Shown piece by piece: positions 25,770 to 34,826 of a stretch of 64,000 bases of DNA; within the stretch, counting starts at the first letter, position 1, and each line of letters begins with the position of its first letter. The stretch is from positions 1,012,384 to 1,076,383 of the forward strand of contig NZ_JAFIDJ010000002.1 of NCBI RefSeq assembly GCF_017051705.1, in the 5' to 3' direction. Position numbers and translations under genes: made by a program. The notes below the pieces were generated by a model, which was given only the letters and a program-made list of their open reading frames with translations, was not told where the DNA came from and made no database searches. The stretch is from Algoriphagus lutimaris (lineage in GTDB: Bacteria; Bacteroidota; Bacteroidia; Cytophagales; Cyclobacteriaceae).

Positions 25770-27042
25770 AATCAAATTGCAATTGCTGGGTGTAATCTGC
25801 ACCCTTTTCTTATTTAGTGAAGCCCAAGCACAGTCTTCAGCTTCTACGTATAGTGCCTTGGGCATTGGTGAATTTAATTATTCAGGATTAACTCAGAACC
25901 AGGGAATGGGAGGACTTGGAGTTAGTTATGGTACTGGGTGGAATGCCAATGTCGTCAACCCGGCATTGACTACTTACAACACCATATTTAATTTTCAGGC
26001 AGCCTTGAATTATAAAAGATTCAATGCTAAAAATAATTCTGAATCTTCTGATGTTGATGGTGGAGGTCTCTCCTATGTAGCCATGTCACTTCCGATAAAG
26101 TCAGGAAAAGTGACGATGGGACTTGGGTTGAACCAAATCACCAGTGTGAATTACCGACTTCAGGTAGAGAGCGCGGTAGAAAATGCAGAGTTAAGAGCCT
26201 ATAATTATGTGCAGGGAGATGGAGGTATTTCGGAAGCTTACATGAGCTTTGGGGTGAAAGTTGCCAAGAATTTCAGCTTAGGTGCGCAGGCTTCTTATCT
26301 TTTTGGGTCCACTATTCGAAACAACCAATTGTCACTTTTGAATGATAATAACAACCAAGTGGGGAACACTACTGAATATTATGAAAGATTAACAGTTAGT
26401 GATATTGGCCTTAAAGCAGGTGCACATTACGTTGCAAAGCTTTCTGACAAGAATAACTTACACTTTGGTGCCATTTATCAGAATTTGGGGGATGTTAGTG
26501 GAAAAGCCTTTGCCAAATTGGCTGCTTTAGGTGAAGCTAGCGATCCCGATTCAGATGGTGATTTGATCGCCAATGATGAAAAAGGCAGTATATACATTCC
26601 AAATCGCTTCGGATTTGGGATAACATTTGAAAAAATGAATAAATTCGCCCTCGGTTTGGAGGGGCAATATCAGGATTTTAATAAGTTTAAATCCTTTTTT
26701 GGAGAGAGCCTTTCTTTAAGGGAAGCCATTAAAGTTGGTTTGGGATTTCGGATCGTACCCGATTACCTAGCGATTGACAGTCCATTGAAAAGAACTACTT
26801 ATCGATTTGGATTAGAATATCAGCAGACTCCCTACTATCTGAACCAGACAAATATCAATGATATTGGCATTAACTTTGGAGCTTCATTTCCAGTTAATCA
26901 ATTATCGTTGGTGAATTTGGCAGTGAAGGTGGGACAACGCGGCACTACCGATAATGGCCTGATCCAAGAAAATTATGTGAACTTCACGTTTGGATTTTCA
27001 CTTAATGATAATAGTTGGTTTTATAAACGAGTATTTGAATAA
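25759..27042 (+). CDS. Outer-membrane beta-barrel protein (OmpP1/FadL-like)
   Basis: The 427-aa protein has a signal peptide cleaved after SEAQA and then a repeated beta-strand pattern of an outer-membrane barrel ending in the aromatic NSWFYKRVFE. The motif SALGIGEFNYSG...GMGGLGV followed by a VNPAL segment is typical of the Bacteroidota OmpP1/FadL/TodX-like family. The substrate is unknown. Its start lies within the last codons of coaX. A TPR periplasmic protein follows after 12 bp and may work with it. A calcium-like loop DPDSDGDL is visible near residue 260. Confidence 0.8.
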   Translation: MLSKIKLQLLGVICTLFLFSEAQAQSSASTYSALGIGEFNYSGLTQNQGMGGLGVSYGTGWNANVVNPALTTYNTIFNFQAALNYKRFNAKNNSESSDVDGGGLSYVAMSLPIKSGKVTMGLGLNQITSVNYRLQVESAVENAELRAYNYVQGDGGISEAYMSFGVKVAKNFSLGAQASYLFGSTIRNNQLSLLNDNNNQVGNTTEYYERLTVSDIGLKAGAHYVAKLSDKNNLHFGAIYQNLGDVSGKAFAKLAALGEASDPDSDGDLIANDEKGSIYIPNRFGFGITFEKMNKFALGLEGQYQDFNKFKSFFGESLSLREAIKVGLGFRIVPDYLAIDSPLKRTTYRFGLEYQQTPYYLNQTNINDIGINFGASFPVNQLSLVNLAVKVGQRGTTDNGLIQENYVNFTFGFSLNDNSWFYKRVFE

Positions 27043-27054
27043 AGCATAATAACC

Positions 27055-28356
27055 ATGAAAATTAAATCAACCCTATTAGGTCTAGCAGCCGTTTTGATGG
27101 CTGGCGTGGTTCAAGCGCAAGATGGATGGAATTGGCCATCTGATCCTGCGCAAGAAGCCAAAGCAAGAGAATTGAATGCTGCATATACTGACTATATGAA
27201 GTCAGAGCAGTATGTTGACGCAACGAAGCCATTAAGTTGGTTACTAGTGAATGTTCCAGAATTAAATGAGTCTTTGTATATCAACGGGACTAAAATTTAT
27301 GATGGTGCAGCAGATGCAGTTTCTGATGAAGCTCAAAAAAGAGTGTATCAGGATTCAGTTATTGCCCTTTATGAAAAAAGAGGTGAATTGTATGACAATG
27401 AATCAAAGTGGATCGAAAACAAAGCTTACTATGGCTATCAATATTACAAAAGTGATAAAGAGAAGCTAAAAGGAGCCATCAAAGATTTCGAGAAGGCAAT
27501 GGAGTTGAATGGTACGATCAACTACCAATTGACAGCTGCTTACTTTGATTTGGTCTACAGAAACTATGCTTATAACAAAGCTTACACTCCTGAGGAGATT
27601 TTAGAGATCCACGATAAAATCCAGGCGATGCTTGCAGAAGCAGAAGCTGGAGGAAAAGATGTTACCAGCCAAAAAGGTACCTTAGAACAATTGTTGGTGG
27701 CAATGGAATTGATCGATTGTGATTTCATCGAAAACACCATGGGCCCTAAATTGGCTGCTGATCCTTCTAACGAAAAATTAGCTAATCAAATCTTTAATTA
27801 CTCTGTACAATACAAGTGCTTCTCTTCTGATGCGTTCTTGCAGGCTTTGGAAATCATTGATAACAATAATCCTACATTCGCAACTTCTCAGGTAAGAGCA
27901 ATGAGGTACCTACAGGAGAAAGATTACGAAAAAGCAGAGCCAGTATTGGAGAAGGCCATGACCTTGGCTGAGAACGATGCTCAGAAGGCTGAAGTGAAAT
28001 TTGAATTGGCGAAGATCTATGGAGCTAAAGGCCAAAAGTCTGCTGCAAGAGCTGCTGCTAAAGAAGCTGCTGCAATGGATGAGTCTAAGTCTAAAGATGC
28101 TTGGAAATTGATCGGTGACTTGTACATGGGTTCTATGAACGATTGTAAAGGTGGAGAAAGCCGTGCAAAAGATTACTCTATTTACATTGCTGCTTACAAT
28201 GCATACCAAAGAGCTGGTGATAATACAGGAATGGCCAATGCCAAAGCTAGATTCCCTTCCAAAGAGGAATTGTTTACTGAAAGTTTACAAGTTGGTTCTA
28301 CCATCAACACTGGATGTTGGATTAGCGAAAGTGTAACTTTGGCTACAAGAGATTAA
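27055..28356 (+). CDS. Secreted TPR-like protein
   Basis: The 433-aa protein has a signal peptide ending in VVQAQ and a helical body with TPR-like pairs (KGAIKDFEKAMELNGTINYQ, AEPVLEKAMTLAENDAQKA, YIAAYNAYQRAGDNTGMANA). The C-terminal part has conserved Cys (SMNDCKGGES, NTGCW) that could form a disulfide. It is probably periplasmic and acts as a scaffold next to the barrel protein and LptC. A strong terminator ends this part of the block. Alanine/lysine-rich codons suggest high expression, but that is inference. Confidence 0.85.
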   Translation: MKIKSTLLGLAAVLMAGVVQAQDGWNWPSDPAQEAKARELNAAYTDYMKSEQYVDATKPLSWLLVNVPELNESLYINGTKIYDGAADAVSDEAQKRVYQDSVIALYEKRGELYDNESKWIENKAYYGYQYYKSDKEKLKGAIKDFEKAMELNGTINYQLTAAYFDLVYRNYAYNKAYTPEEILEIHDKIQAMLAEAEAGGKDVTSQKGTLEQLLVAMELIDCDFIENTMGPKLAADPSNEKLANQIFNYSVQYKCFSSDAFLQALEIIDNNNPTFATSQVRAMRYLQEKDYEKAEPVLEKAMTLAENDAQKAEVKFELAKIYGAKGQKSAARAAAKEAAAMDESKSKDAWKLIGDLYMGSMNDCKGGESRAKDYSIYIAAYNAYQRAGDNTGMANAKARFPSKEELFTESLQVGSTINTGCWISESVTLATRD

Positions 28357-28372
28357 TCTAAGATAATATTCT

Positions 28373-28402
28373 AAAAAGGGCAGCTACACGGCTGCCCTTT
28401 TT
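28373..28402 (+). terminator. Strong rho-independent terminator
   Basis: AAAAAGGGCAGC (28373-28384) pairs perfectly with GCTGCCCTTTTT (28391-28402) around a 6-nt loop. It closes the coaX-barrel-TPR transcript just before the lptC promoter. Confidence 0.92.
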
Positions 28403-28432
28403 GCGTTTACTACTTATCATTTAATTTTCATT

Positions 28433-28440
28433 TATCTTTG
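28433..28440 (+). promoter_or_regulatory. TANNTTTG -7 box of lptC, 4 nt from the GTG
   Basis: TATCTTTG matches the consensus and ends four bases before the GTG start at 28445. With the terminator just upstream, this is the only evident promoter for lptC and implies a leaderless mRNA. Confidence 0.55.
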
Positions 28441-28444
28441 TAAC

Positions 28445-28990
28445 GTGAAGTATAGCACCCTTACTATCTTACTTTCTATTTGTGTGATGGCATTCTCTTC
28501 CTGCCGGGAAGATGTGGATGCGGCTGCCTTGCAGGTGTATGATGGGCCGATGAATACCTCCATTAATATCAATTTGGTTTCCAGTGATTCAGCCATTATA
28601 AGATCTGAAATCAAAGCTCCCAAGCAATTGGAGTTCGAAAATGGAAATTTGGAATTTCCAGAAGGGATTGACATTACTTTTTTTGATAAAGCGGGAAATA
28701 TAACTACCACCATGCGGGCAGACAGAGGATATTACCTCCGAGAAGATAACATCTATAAAGGTGAGGGAGATGTGCAGGTGGAAAATCTGGAAAAGGATCA
28801 GGGTTTGAAGGCGGAAGAAATATTCTGGAATCCCAATCAAAAGAAAATTTATACGGAGAAATTTGTTACGGTTCGGGACGGGCAGACACTTTTTAATGGA
28901 ACAGGGATGGAAGCGGACGAAAGCTTTTCCAATTATAAGTTGAAAAATATCAGAGATAGTAGGACCTTACTTCCTGGAGAAGAGAAATAA
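28445..28990 (+). CDS. lptC: LPS export periplasmic protein LptC
   Basis: LptC receives lipopolysaccharide from LptBFG and hands it to LptA. The 181-aa protein begins with GTG and carries a lipoprotein signal ending in FSSC (Cys19), unlike the membrane-anchored LptC of enterobacteria. The jelly-roll body shows FDKAGNITTTMRADRGYY, IYKGEGDVQVEN and YTEKFVTVRDG. Placement after the TPR protein and before the CNNM/CBS protein is typical for Bacteroidota. It is followed by a small membrane protein 36 bp away. Confidence 0.88.
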   Translation: MKYSTLTILLSICVMAFSSCREDVDAAALQVYDGPMNTSININLVSSDSAIIRSEIKAPKQLEFENGNLEFPEGIDITFFDKAGNITTTMRADRGYYLREDNIYKGEGDVQVENLEKDQGLKAEEIFWNPNQKKIYTEKFVTVRDGQTLFNGTGMEADESFSNYKLKNIRDSRTLLPGEEK

Positions 28991-29026
28991 ACTCCACATA
29001 TATTAGATTTACCGAAAAATATTAGA

Positions 29027-29236
29027 TTGAAATTACCTGACGTCCTTATTTTATCCCTTGCGCTAGCATTAGTAATCATTGGAATTCATCTCAGCCTGAG
29101 CCAAGGCGTAGAAGTGTCCTATCCAGTTTTTATGTTTGCGGTAGCCTTACTATTTTGGTTTCAATATAGAAGGACCAACGACCCAAAAGACCCCCAAAAA
29201 CCAAAACAAAAAACTAAAAAGCGGATAAAGCATTAA
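29027..29236 (+). CDS. Small two-helix membrane protein
   Basis: The 69-aa product starts with TTG and has two hydrophobic helices (about residues 5-25 and 32-47) followed by a very basic tail rich in Lys and Pro that ends KKRIKH. It lies between lptC and the CNNM/CBS protein gene, with 2 bp to the latter, so it is co-expressed. No family is recognised. The non-ATG start is supported by spacing and by the helix beginning straight after it. Confidence 0.6.
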   Translation: MKLPDVLILSLALALVIIGIHLSLSQGVEVSYPVFMFAVALLFWFQYRRTNDPKDPQKPKQKTKKRIKH

Positions 29237-29238
29237 AC

Positions 29239-30519
29239 ATGGATGTTTCTTATTTGATATACGTGATTATCACGCTGCTTTTTTCAGCATTTTTTTCGGG
29301 AATGGAAATCGCTTTTATTTCCTCCAACAAGCTTCAGATTGAACTTCAGCGAAAACAGGGGTCTTTGGTAGGGAGAGTACTCAGCACCTTCGTCAACAAT
29401 ACTGGACAATTTATCGGCACTACCTTGATGGGGAATACTGTCTCCTTGGTGCTCTATGGTATTTTCATGGCATTCCTGTTAGAGGATCCTTTAAACATGA
29501 TGCTGCCGGAAGGCTTTAACAATGAAGCGCTTGTATTGGTACTCCAAACCGTGATTTCTACATTGATTGTATTGGTGACGGCAGAGTTCCTTCCCAAAAG
29601 TATTTTTATGCTGAACCCAAACAGCATGCTCACCTTCTTTGCATTGCCTTTTTTGGCAATCTATTTCTTAATGTACCCTATTGTTTGGGCGGTGGTAGGG
29701 CTTTCCAGATTCTTCATCACCAAGATATTGAGACTGGAATACAGTGAAGACAAACCGGTTTTTACCGTGACGGATTTGAATAGCTTTATCCAAAATCATT
29801 TGACCCAGGAAAAAGAAGAGGGGAAAGTGGATATAGATACCAAGATTTTTGACAATGCGGTGGAGTTTAAAACGGTACGGGTGAGGGAGTGCATGGTGCC
29901 AAGAACCGATATTGTGTCTGTAGAAATTGAGGATACCATTGAAGAGCTGAAAGAGGTATTTGCAGAAAGCGGTCACTCCAAGGTGATTGTATATCGTGAA
30001 ACCATCGACGATGTGATTGGCTATTGTCATCAACTGGAATTGTTCAAGAAGCCAAAGAGCATCGAGGAAATCCTTACCCCTATTATCATTGCACCGGAAT
30101 CAGCCTTGGCTAATGAACTGCTTATACAGTTTATTCAGGAAAGAAAAAGTTTGGCTTTGGTGGTGGATGAATTTGGGGGAACCAGCGGAATTGTTTCCAT
30201 GGAAGACATCATTGAAGAGATCTTTGGAGAGATTGAAGATGAGTATGACAATGATGATTTGATCGAACAAAAGACCGGAGATCATGAATATTTGTTAAGT
30301 GCCCGTCACGAAATAGATTATTTAAATGATAAATATGGATGGGATTTACCTTACGGTGATTTTGAAACCTTGTCAGGATTAATTCTCTCTTTGACAGAAA
30401 ACCTGCCCAAGAAGGGCGAATCGGTCGTTTTTGGTCCCTATACGTTTACGATTATGACCAAGCAAGACCATAGAATTGACTCAGTTAAGCTGAAAATTAA
30501 TAGCTCGGGGATTTTTTAG
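29239..30519 (+). CDS. CNNM/CBS-domain membrane protein (hemolysin-C/CorC-like)
   Basis: The 426-aa protein has a DUF21/CNNM membrane domain (residues 1-190) with FFSGMEIAFISSNKL and TLMGNTVSLVLYG. A CBS pair follows (VRECMVPRTDIVSVEIEDT; LVVDEFGGTSGIVSMEDIIE), then a C-terminal CorC_HlyC domain (LPYGDFETLSGLILSL). Members are linked to Mg2+ or Co2+ export; the hemolysin label is historical, and a GldE-like name is used for some relatives. It fits the envelope block between LptC and the PpiD-like isomerase. Confidence 0.9.
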   Translation: MDVSYLIYVIITLLFSAFFSGMEIAFISSNKLQIELQRKQGSLVGRVLSTFVNNTGQFIGTTLMGNTVSLVLYGIFMAFLLEDPLNMMLPEGFNNEALVLVLQTVISTLIVLVTAEFLPKSIFMLNPNSMLTFFALPFLAIYFLMYPIVWAVVGLSRFFITKILRLEYSEDKPVFTVTDLNSFIQNHLTQEKEEGKVDIDTKIFDNAVEFKTVRVRECMVPRTDIVSVEIEDTIEELKEVFAESGHSKVIVYRETIDDVIGYCHQLELFKKPKSIEEILTPIIIAPESALANELLIQFIQERKSLALVVDEFGGTSGIVSMEDIIEEIFGEIEDEYDNDDLIEQKTGDHEYLLSARHEIDYLNDKYGWDLPYGDFETLSGLILSLTENLPKKGESVVFGPYTFTIMTKQDHRIDSVKLKINSSGIF

Positions 30520-30604
30520 ATAAATGTTTGATTCAGAATATATTTTGAATTTCGACCCTAATGCTATTATTTTGCGACACTTCTAAAAAAGCGTAGAAAT
30601 ACAA

Positions 30605-32713
30605 ATGGCGTTAATTAAACAAATAAGACAGAGAACGGGTCTCGCAATCGGTGTAATTGCCGGCGGGTTGATTTTATTCCTATTGGGTGGAGATTTGCTA
30701 AGTCCAAATTCCTCCATACTCAATTCAAATCAAAATGTTGTTGGGGAAATCGCAGGAGAGGAAATCTCCTATGAAGAGTACGTGGCAAGCATTGAGCAAT
30801 TTAGAGTTGCTTTTCAGCAAAGAACAGGAAGAGCTCCTTCCGAGCCAGAAATGTTCACCGTAAGAGAGCAGGCTTGGCAGGCATTGATCGTTGAAAAGGT
30901 ATTCAACGAAGAGTATGAAAAGCTTGGCTTGACGATCTCTGATGCAGAATTAGTGGATATGGTGCAGGGGAAAAACATTGTTGCCGAATTGCGTCAGCAA
31001 TTAGTAAACCCTCAAACCGGTGAATTCGACAAGTCTCAATTAGTATCATTCCTTCAGTCTTTAGAAAATGCTGATCCTACTCAGCAAGCTTTCTGGGCTC
31101 AGCAGGAACAGCTATTTGCGGAATCCAGATTGAGAATCAAATATGACAACATGCTAACCTTCTCTGAATACGTAACTTCAGTAGAAGCAAAGCACGAATA
31201 TGAAGCTGCTAATACCATTGCAGACGTTTCTCATTTGTTTGTTCCTTACTATGCAATTGCTGATTCAGCAGTTTCAGTGAGCGAAAGCGAAATGAAAGAC
31301 TACCTAAGCAAAAATCAAAGCAAGTTCAGAACTGGCACTAGTGCCAACATTGAATATGTAAGCTTTAGTATTTTACCAAGTAGTGAAGATTCTGCTGAGG
31401 TGATTTCTGAAATCCAAAGCTTGACAGAAGAATTGAGAAATTCTGAGAATGACTCTGCATTTGTCGCTAGAAATTCTGAATCTCAGTTTCCTTTCTTTAC
31501 ATATGCTCCAGGTGCTAACCTTCCTGCAAGTTTCACTTCTAATGTAGATGAAATGGAAGAGGGTGCTACTTATGGTCCATTTGTAACTCCTAATTCCACC
31601 TATATTACTTACAAAGTAAGTGATCAATACGAAGGTCCAGCTAGAATGAGAGCATCTCATATCTTGTTGAGCACTGAAGGAATGAATGATGCGATGAAAG
31701 CAGCTGTCAAAGAACAAGCAGAGCAGATTTTAGCTGATTTGAAAGGTGGAGCTAACTTTGCCGTTACTGCAAGCCAGTATGGTCAAGATGGTACTGCTCA
31801 AAATGGCGGTGACCTTGGATACTTTGCGAAAGCAGATTTCGTAGAACCATTTGCCAATGCAGTGTTCGCTGCAAAATCAACTGGTTTGATCAATAATGTG
31901 GTTGAAACTGAATATGGTTACCATATCATTGATGTTACTGGAATGCCATTAACTCAGTATACTAAATTGGCAGCCTTGGAAATTGAGTTGGTAGCAAGTG
32001 ATGCTACTAGAAATGAAGCATTCAGAAATGCAGATTCTTTTGCTGCCGAGAGCGGAAACAGAAACCAGTTTAAAGAAAATGCCGCTGAACAAGGTTACAG
32101 AGTTTTGGAGGCAAGTAATGTAGATGCTACTAGCAGAAACATCAACAACATCCAAAATGCTAGAGAAGTAATTAGATGGGCATTTACAGAAGCTTCTGCC
32201 GATGAGGTGTCTCCAGTATTCGAATTGGATAACAATTATATAGTTGCTTCTTTGATCAGTAAGAAAGAAGAAGGAGATGCGAAATTGGCTGATGTTCGTA
32301 CTCAAGTAGAAGCACAGGTTAGAAATGATAAGAAAGCTGCCATGATTGCTGAGAAGTTAGCGGGTAAAGCTACTTTGGAGGAAATGCAAGCAGTATTCCC
32401 TGAGGCTTCATTAAATACTACTCCAGATTTGAAGCTAAGTGCTTCTGTGATTCCAGGCGTTGGATTTGCTCCTAGAGCAATCGGATCCATCTTCGGGTTG
32501 AAGAACGCTGGTGACATGACTGCACCGATTAAAGAAGATGTAGGAGTGATCGTTGGCAAGCTAAACAGCTTGAACCCAGCTGCAGAATTAGGAGACTATA
32601 GTGGTTTCCAAAGTCAATTGACTCAGAGTGCTTCACAAAGGACTTCCTATCAGGTCATGATGGCCTTACAGGATCTCGCAGATGTGAAAGACTACCGATA
32701 TAAATTCTTTTAA
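30605..32713 (+). CDS. PpiD/SurA-like peptidyl-prolyl isomerase
   Basis: The 702-aa protein has one N-terminal transmembrane anchor (residues 11-29), a SurA_N-like chaperone domain with QAWQALIVEKVFNEEYEKLG, and a parvulin domain at about 345-445 (RASHILLSTEG, GGDLGYFAKADFVEPF, ETEYGYHIIDV). A second degenerate parvulin-like region follows. It should hang in the periplasm and assist folding of outer-membrane proteins, as PpiD does. The upstream TTTG-N17-TATTATTTTG segment resembles a -33/-7 promoter with one mismatch. A terminator follows. Confidence 0.92.
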   Translation: MALIKQIRQRTGLAIGVIAGGLILFLLGGDLLSPNSSILNSNQNVVGEIAGEEISYEEYVASIEQFRVAFQQRTGRAPSEPEMFTVREQAWQALIVEKVFNEEYEKLGLTISDAELVDMVQGKNIVAELRQQLVNPQTGEFDKSQLVSFLQSLENADPTQQAFWAQQEQLFAESRLRIKYDNMLTFSEYVTSVEAKHEYEAANTIADVSHLFVPYYAIADSAVSVSESEMKDYLSKNQSKFRTGTSANIEYVSFSILPSSEDSAEVISEIQSLTEELRNSENDSAFVARNSESQFPFFTYAPGANLPASFTSNVDEMEEGATYGPFVTPNSTYITYKVSDQYEGPARMRASHILLSTEGMNDAMKAAVKEQAEQILADLKGGANFAVTASQYGQDGTAQNGGDLGYFAKADFVEPFANAVFAAKSTGLINNVVETEYGYHIIDVTGMPLTQYTKLAALEIELVASDATRNEAFRNADSFAAESGNRNQFKENAAEQGYRVLEASNVDATSRNINNIQNAREVIRWAFTEASADEVSPVFELDNNYIVASLISKKEEGDAKLADVRTQVEAQVRNDKKAAMIAEKLAGKATLEEMQAVFPEASLNTTPDLKLSASVIPGVGFAPRAIGSIFGLKNAGDMTAPIKEDVGVIVGKLNSLNPAAELGDYSGFQSQLTQSASQRTSYQVMMALQDLADVKDYRYKFF

Positions 32714-32730
32714 TTAAAGAAGCTCATCGG

Positions 32731-32757
32731 AACCCATGCCAATCGGCATGGGTTCTT
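32731..32757 (+). terminator. Rho-independent terminator after the PpiD-like gene
   Basis: AACCCATGCC (32731-32740) pairs perfectly with GGCATGGGTT (32745-32754) around a 4-nt loop. It is followed by CTTTG, a weak T run. Confidence 0.8.
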
Positions 32758-32796
32758 TGTTTGAAGCTATTTCTAATCACATTGAATCGGAATACT

Positions 32797-33063
32797 ATGG
32801 AAAAGAATTTTGATAGAGAAAACTTTAAAGAGAAATTAGAGGAGTCAGGACAATTTCCTATGCTCTATATGTTTAAATTTATAGTTCCAAAAGGAAAGGA
32901 AACTGAGATCGAAGCATTGTTTCCTAAGAATGAGGTAAAATTAAAGCCAAGCTCTGGAGGAAAGTACATAAGTGCCACTATTCAGGCGATGATGGAAACA
33001 TCAGAGCAGATCGTGGAACTCTATGAAAAAGCAGCAAAGATCGAAGGAGTTATCTCACTTTAA
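32797..33063 (+). CDS. DUF493 family protein (YbeD-like)
   Basis: The 88-aa product begins at the ATG at 32797; an upstream TTG at 32761 would add 12 residues overlapping the terminator region and is rejected. The ferredoxin-like ACT fold is seen in FPMLYMFKFIVPKG and SSGGKYISATIQAMMETSEQ, typical of DUF493. YbeD is a small regulatory-like protein of unknown role. It is followed after 12 bp by the pterin dehydratase gene, forming a short operon with rsmI. Confidence 0.85.
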   Translation: MEKNFDRENFKEKLEESGQFPMLYMFKFIVPKGKETEIEALFPKNEVKLKPSSGGKYISATIQAMMETSEQIVELYEKAAKIEGVISL

Positions 33064-33075
33064 AAACAACAGAAG

Positions 33076-33309
33076 ATGTGGACCGAAGAAGACAATAAAC
33101 TCAAGCAAACTTTTAAATTTAATGATTTTCAAGAGGCATTCGCTTTTATGACCCGTGTGGCTTTTCTAGCGGAAGCTTCCCAGCACCATCCCAATTGGAG
33201 CAATGTGTACAATCAGGTAACCATTGAGTTGACTACACATGATGAAGGAAATACAGTGACTGAAAAGGACCGGTCGTTAGCTAAAGAAATTGATGCCCTG
33301 ATTAAATGA
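33076..33309 (+). CDS. 4a-hydroxytetrahydrobiopterin dehydratase (pterin-4a-carbinolamine dehydratase)
   Basis: The 77-aa protein is a short PCD/DCoH family member with the active-site motif [20 protein letters not shown] (family pattern HHP.W.N.Y..V...L) and the closing [20 protein letters not shown]. It dehydrates the 4a-carbinolamine formed by aromatic hydroxylases, or serves in molybdopterin or folate side roles; no hydroxylase is in the window. The N-terminal part of longer PCDs is missing. Its stop overlaps the rsmI start by 4 bases. Confidence 0.92.
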   Translation: MWTEEDNKLKQTFKFNDFQEAFAFMTRVAFLAEASQHHPNWSNVYNQVTIELTTHDEGNTVTEKDRSLAKEIDALIK

Positions 33310-34001
33310 GTGAAACGTCTCGTCCCAATCTATACATTGTCCCTACACCCATAGGGAACTTAAAAGATATCACTTACAGAGCGGTAGAAGTGCTGAAGCA
33401 GGCAGATGTTATCCTTGCGGAAGACACGAGGACAAGTGGCGTTTTATTAAAGCATCTGGAGATATCCCGTCCTTTGCAGAGTTATCATATTTTCAATGAG
33501 CACAAAGCAGTTGAGAAATTGGTAAGTAGGATGAAGGAGGGAGAGCATTTTGCCTTGATATCAGATGCTGGAACCCCGGCTATTTCAGATCCTGGATTTT
33601 TATTGGTGAGAGCAGTACTGGAAGCCGGTTTGGAAGTTCAGTGTCTCCCAGGACCAACTGCATTTGTTCCCGCCTTGGTTAACAGTGGGCTTCCCAATGA
33701 TCGATTTGTTTTCGAAGGGTTTTTGCCTCATAAAAAAGGCCGTAAGACCCGAATAGAAAGTCTGATGGAGGAAACCAGGACGATGATTTTTTATGAATCT
33801 ACCCATCGGATACAAAAAACACTGCTTCAATTATCCGAAGCTTTTGGAGAAGATCGTCAAGCCTGCGTTTCCAGAGAATTGACGAAACTACATGAAGAGA
33901 ATGTCAGAGGTTCACTGGCAGAATTAATAGAATATTACAATACCCACTCAGTCAAAGGAGAAATTGTTTTAGTAGTAGCCGGAAAGAACTCGAAAGCCTA
34001 A
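33306..34001 (+). CDS. rsmI: 16S rRNA (cytidine1402-2'-O)-methyltransferase
   Basis: RsmI methylates C1402 of 16S rRNA in the decoding centre with SAM. The 231-aa tetrapyrrole-methylase-fold protein has the hallmark [32 protein letters not shown], the [16 protein letters not shown] loop, [17 protein letters not shown] and the [10 protein letters not shown] stretch. It ends near residue 231 without the C-terminal helical extension of longer homologues. The start overlaps the pterin dehydratase gene by 4 bases; suhB follows after 19 bp. Confidence 0.96.
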   Translation: MSETSRPNLYIVPTPIGNLKDITYRAVEVLKQADVILAEDTRTSGVLLKHLEISRPLQSYHIFNEHKAVEKLVSRMKEGEHFALISDAGTPAISDPGFLLVRAVLEAGLEVQCLPGPTAFVPALVNSGLPNDRFVFEGFLPHKKGRKTRIESLMEETRTMIFYESTHRIQKTLLQLSEAFGEDRQACVSRELTKLHEENVRGSLAELIEYYNTHSVKGEIVLVVAGKNSKA

Positions 34002-34020
34002 TTAACAAACCTATTATTTT

Positions 34021-34824
34021 ATGGATACCCAGATTCAATTAAGTGCGCTCCTGGAGCAAACTCAGGAAATTGCAAAGAACGTCGGTTCTTTTATCAGAAA
34101 AGAGCGTCAACATTTCAGTGCAGATAAAGTGGAGCACAAAGGATTTAACGATTTGGTTTCTTATGTAGATAAGGAAGCCGAAAAAATGATTGTAGCTGCT
34201 CTATCCAAAATCCTACCAGAAGCGGGTTTTATCACAGAAGAGGAGACCAATACTACCCAAGCGGATCAATACAATTGGGTGATTGATCCATTAGACGGAA
34301 CCACCAATTTCATTCATGGAATACCTGTTTTTGCAGTGAGTATTGCCTTGATGGAATACGATGAAGTGATTTTGGGCGTGGTATATGAAGTGAATAGACA
34401 TGAATGCTTTTATGCCATGAAAGGTGGCGGAGCTTTCTGTAACGATACTAAAATTAAAGTGAGTTCTGCTCCAGACCTGTCTGCTTCCTTGATTGCAACA
34501 GGCTTTCCTTATTACAATTTTGAATTGATCGATAAGTATTTGTTTGCCTTAAAGACCTTTATGCAAAAGACCCACGGAATTAGAAGATTTGGAAGCGCTG
34601 CAACAGATCTTTGCTATGTGGCCGCTGGAAGGATTGAAGGATTTTTTGAGTACAACCTGAATTCATACGATGTGGCTGCCGGTGCTTTGATTGTTCAAGA
34701 AGCAGGGGGAGCAGTAACCGATTTCTCAGGTGGTAAGAATTATATTTTCGGAAGAGAGATTATTGCCAGCAATCACCACATTCAAGAAGACTTTACCAAG
34801 GAGATTCAGGCAATCTGGCTATAG
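34021..34824 (+). CDS. suhB: Inositol monophosphatase family protein
   Basis: The 267-aa Mg2+-dependent phosphatase has the family metal site ITEEETN and the IMPase signature WVIDPLDGTTNFIHG, then the C-terminal WD-like region replaced by NSYDVAAGALIVQEAGG. Substrates may be inositol-1-phosphate or related sugar phosphates; in enteric bacteria SuhB also acts in rRNA antitermination, but that is not evident here. It is the last gene of the DUF493-rsmI group and ends 2 bp from the convergent AEC carrier gene. Confidence 0.92.
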   Translation: MDTQIQLSALLEQTQEIAKNVGSFIRKERQHFSADKVEHKGFNDLVSYVDKEAEKMIVAALSKILPEAGFITEEETNTTQADQYNWVIDPLDGTTNFIHGIPVFAVSIALMEYDEVILGVVYEVNRHECFYAMKGGGAFCNDTKIKVSSAPDLSASLIATGFPYYNFELIDKYLFALKTFMQKTHGIRRFGSAATDLCYVAAGRIEGFFEYNLNSYDVAAGALIVQEAGGAVTDFSGGKNYIFGREIIASNHHIQEDFTKEIQAIWL

Positions 34825-34826
34825 GA

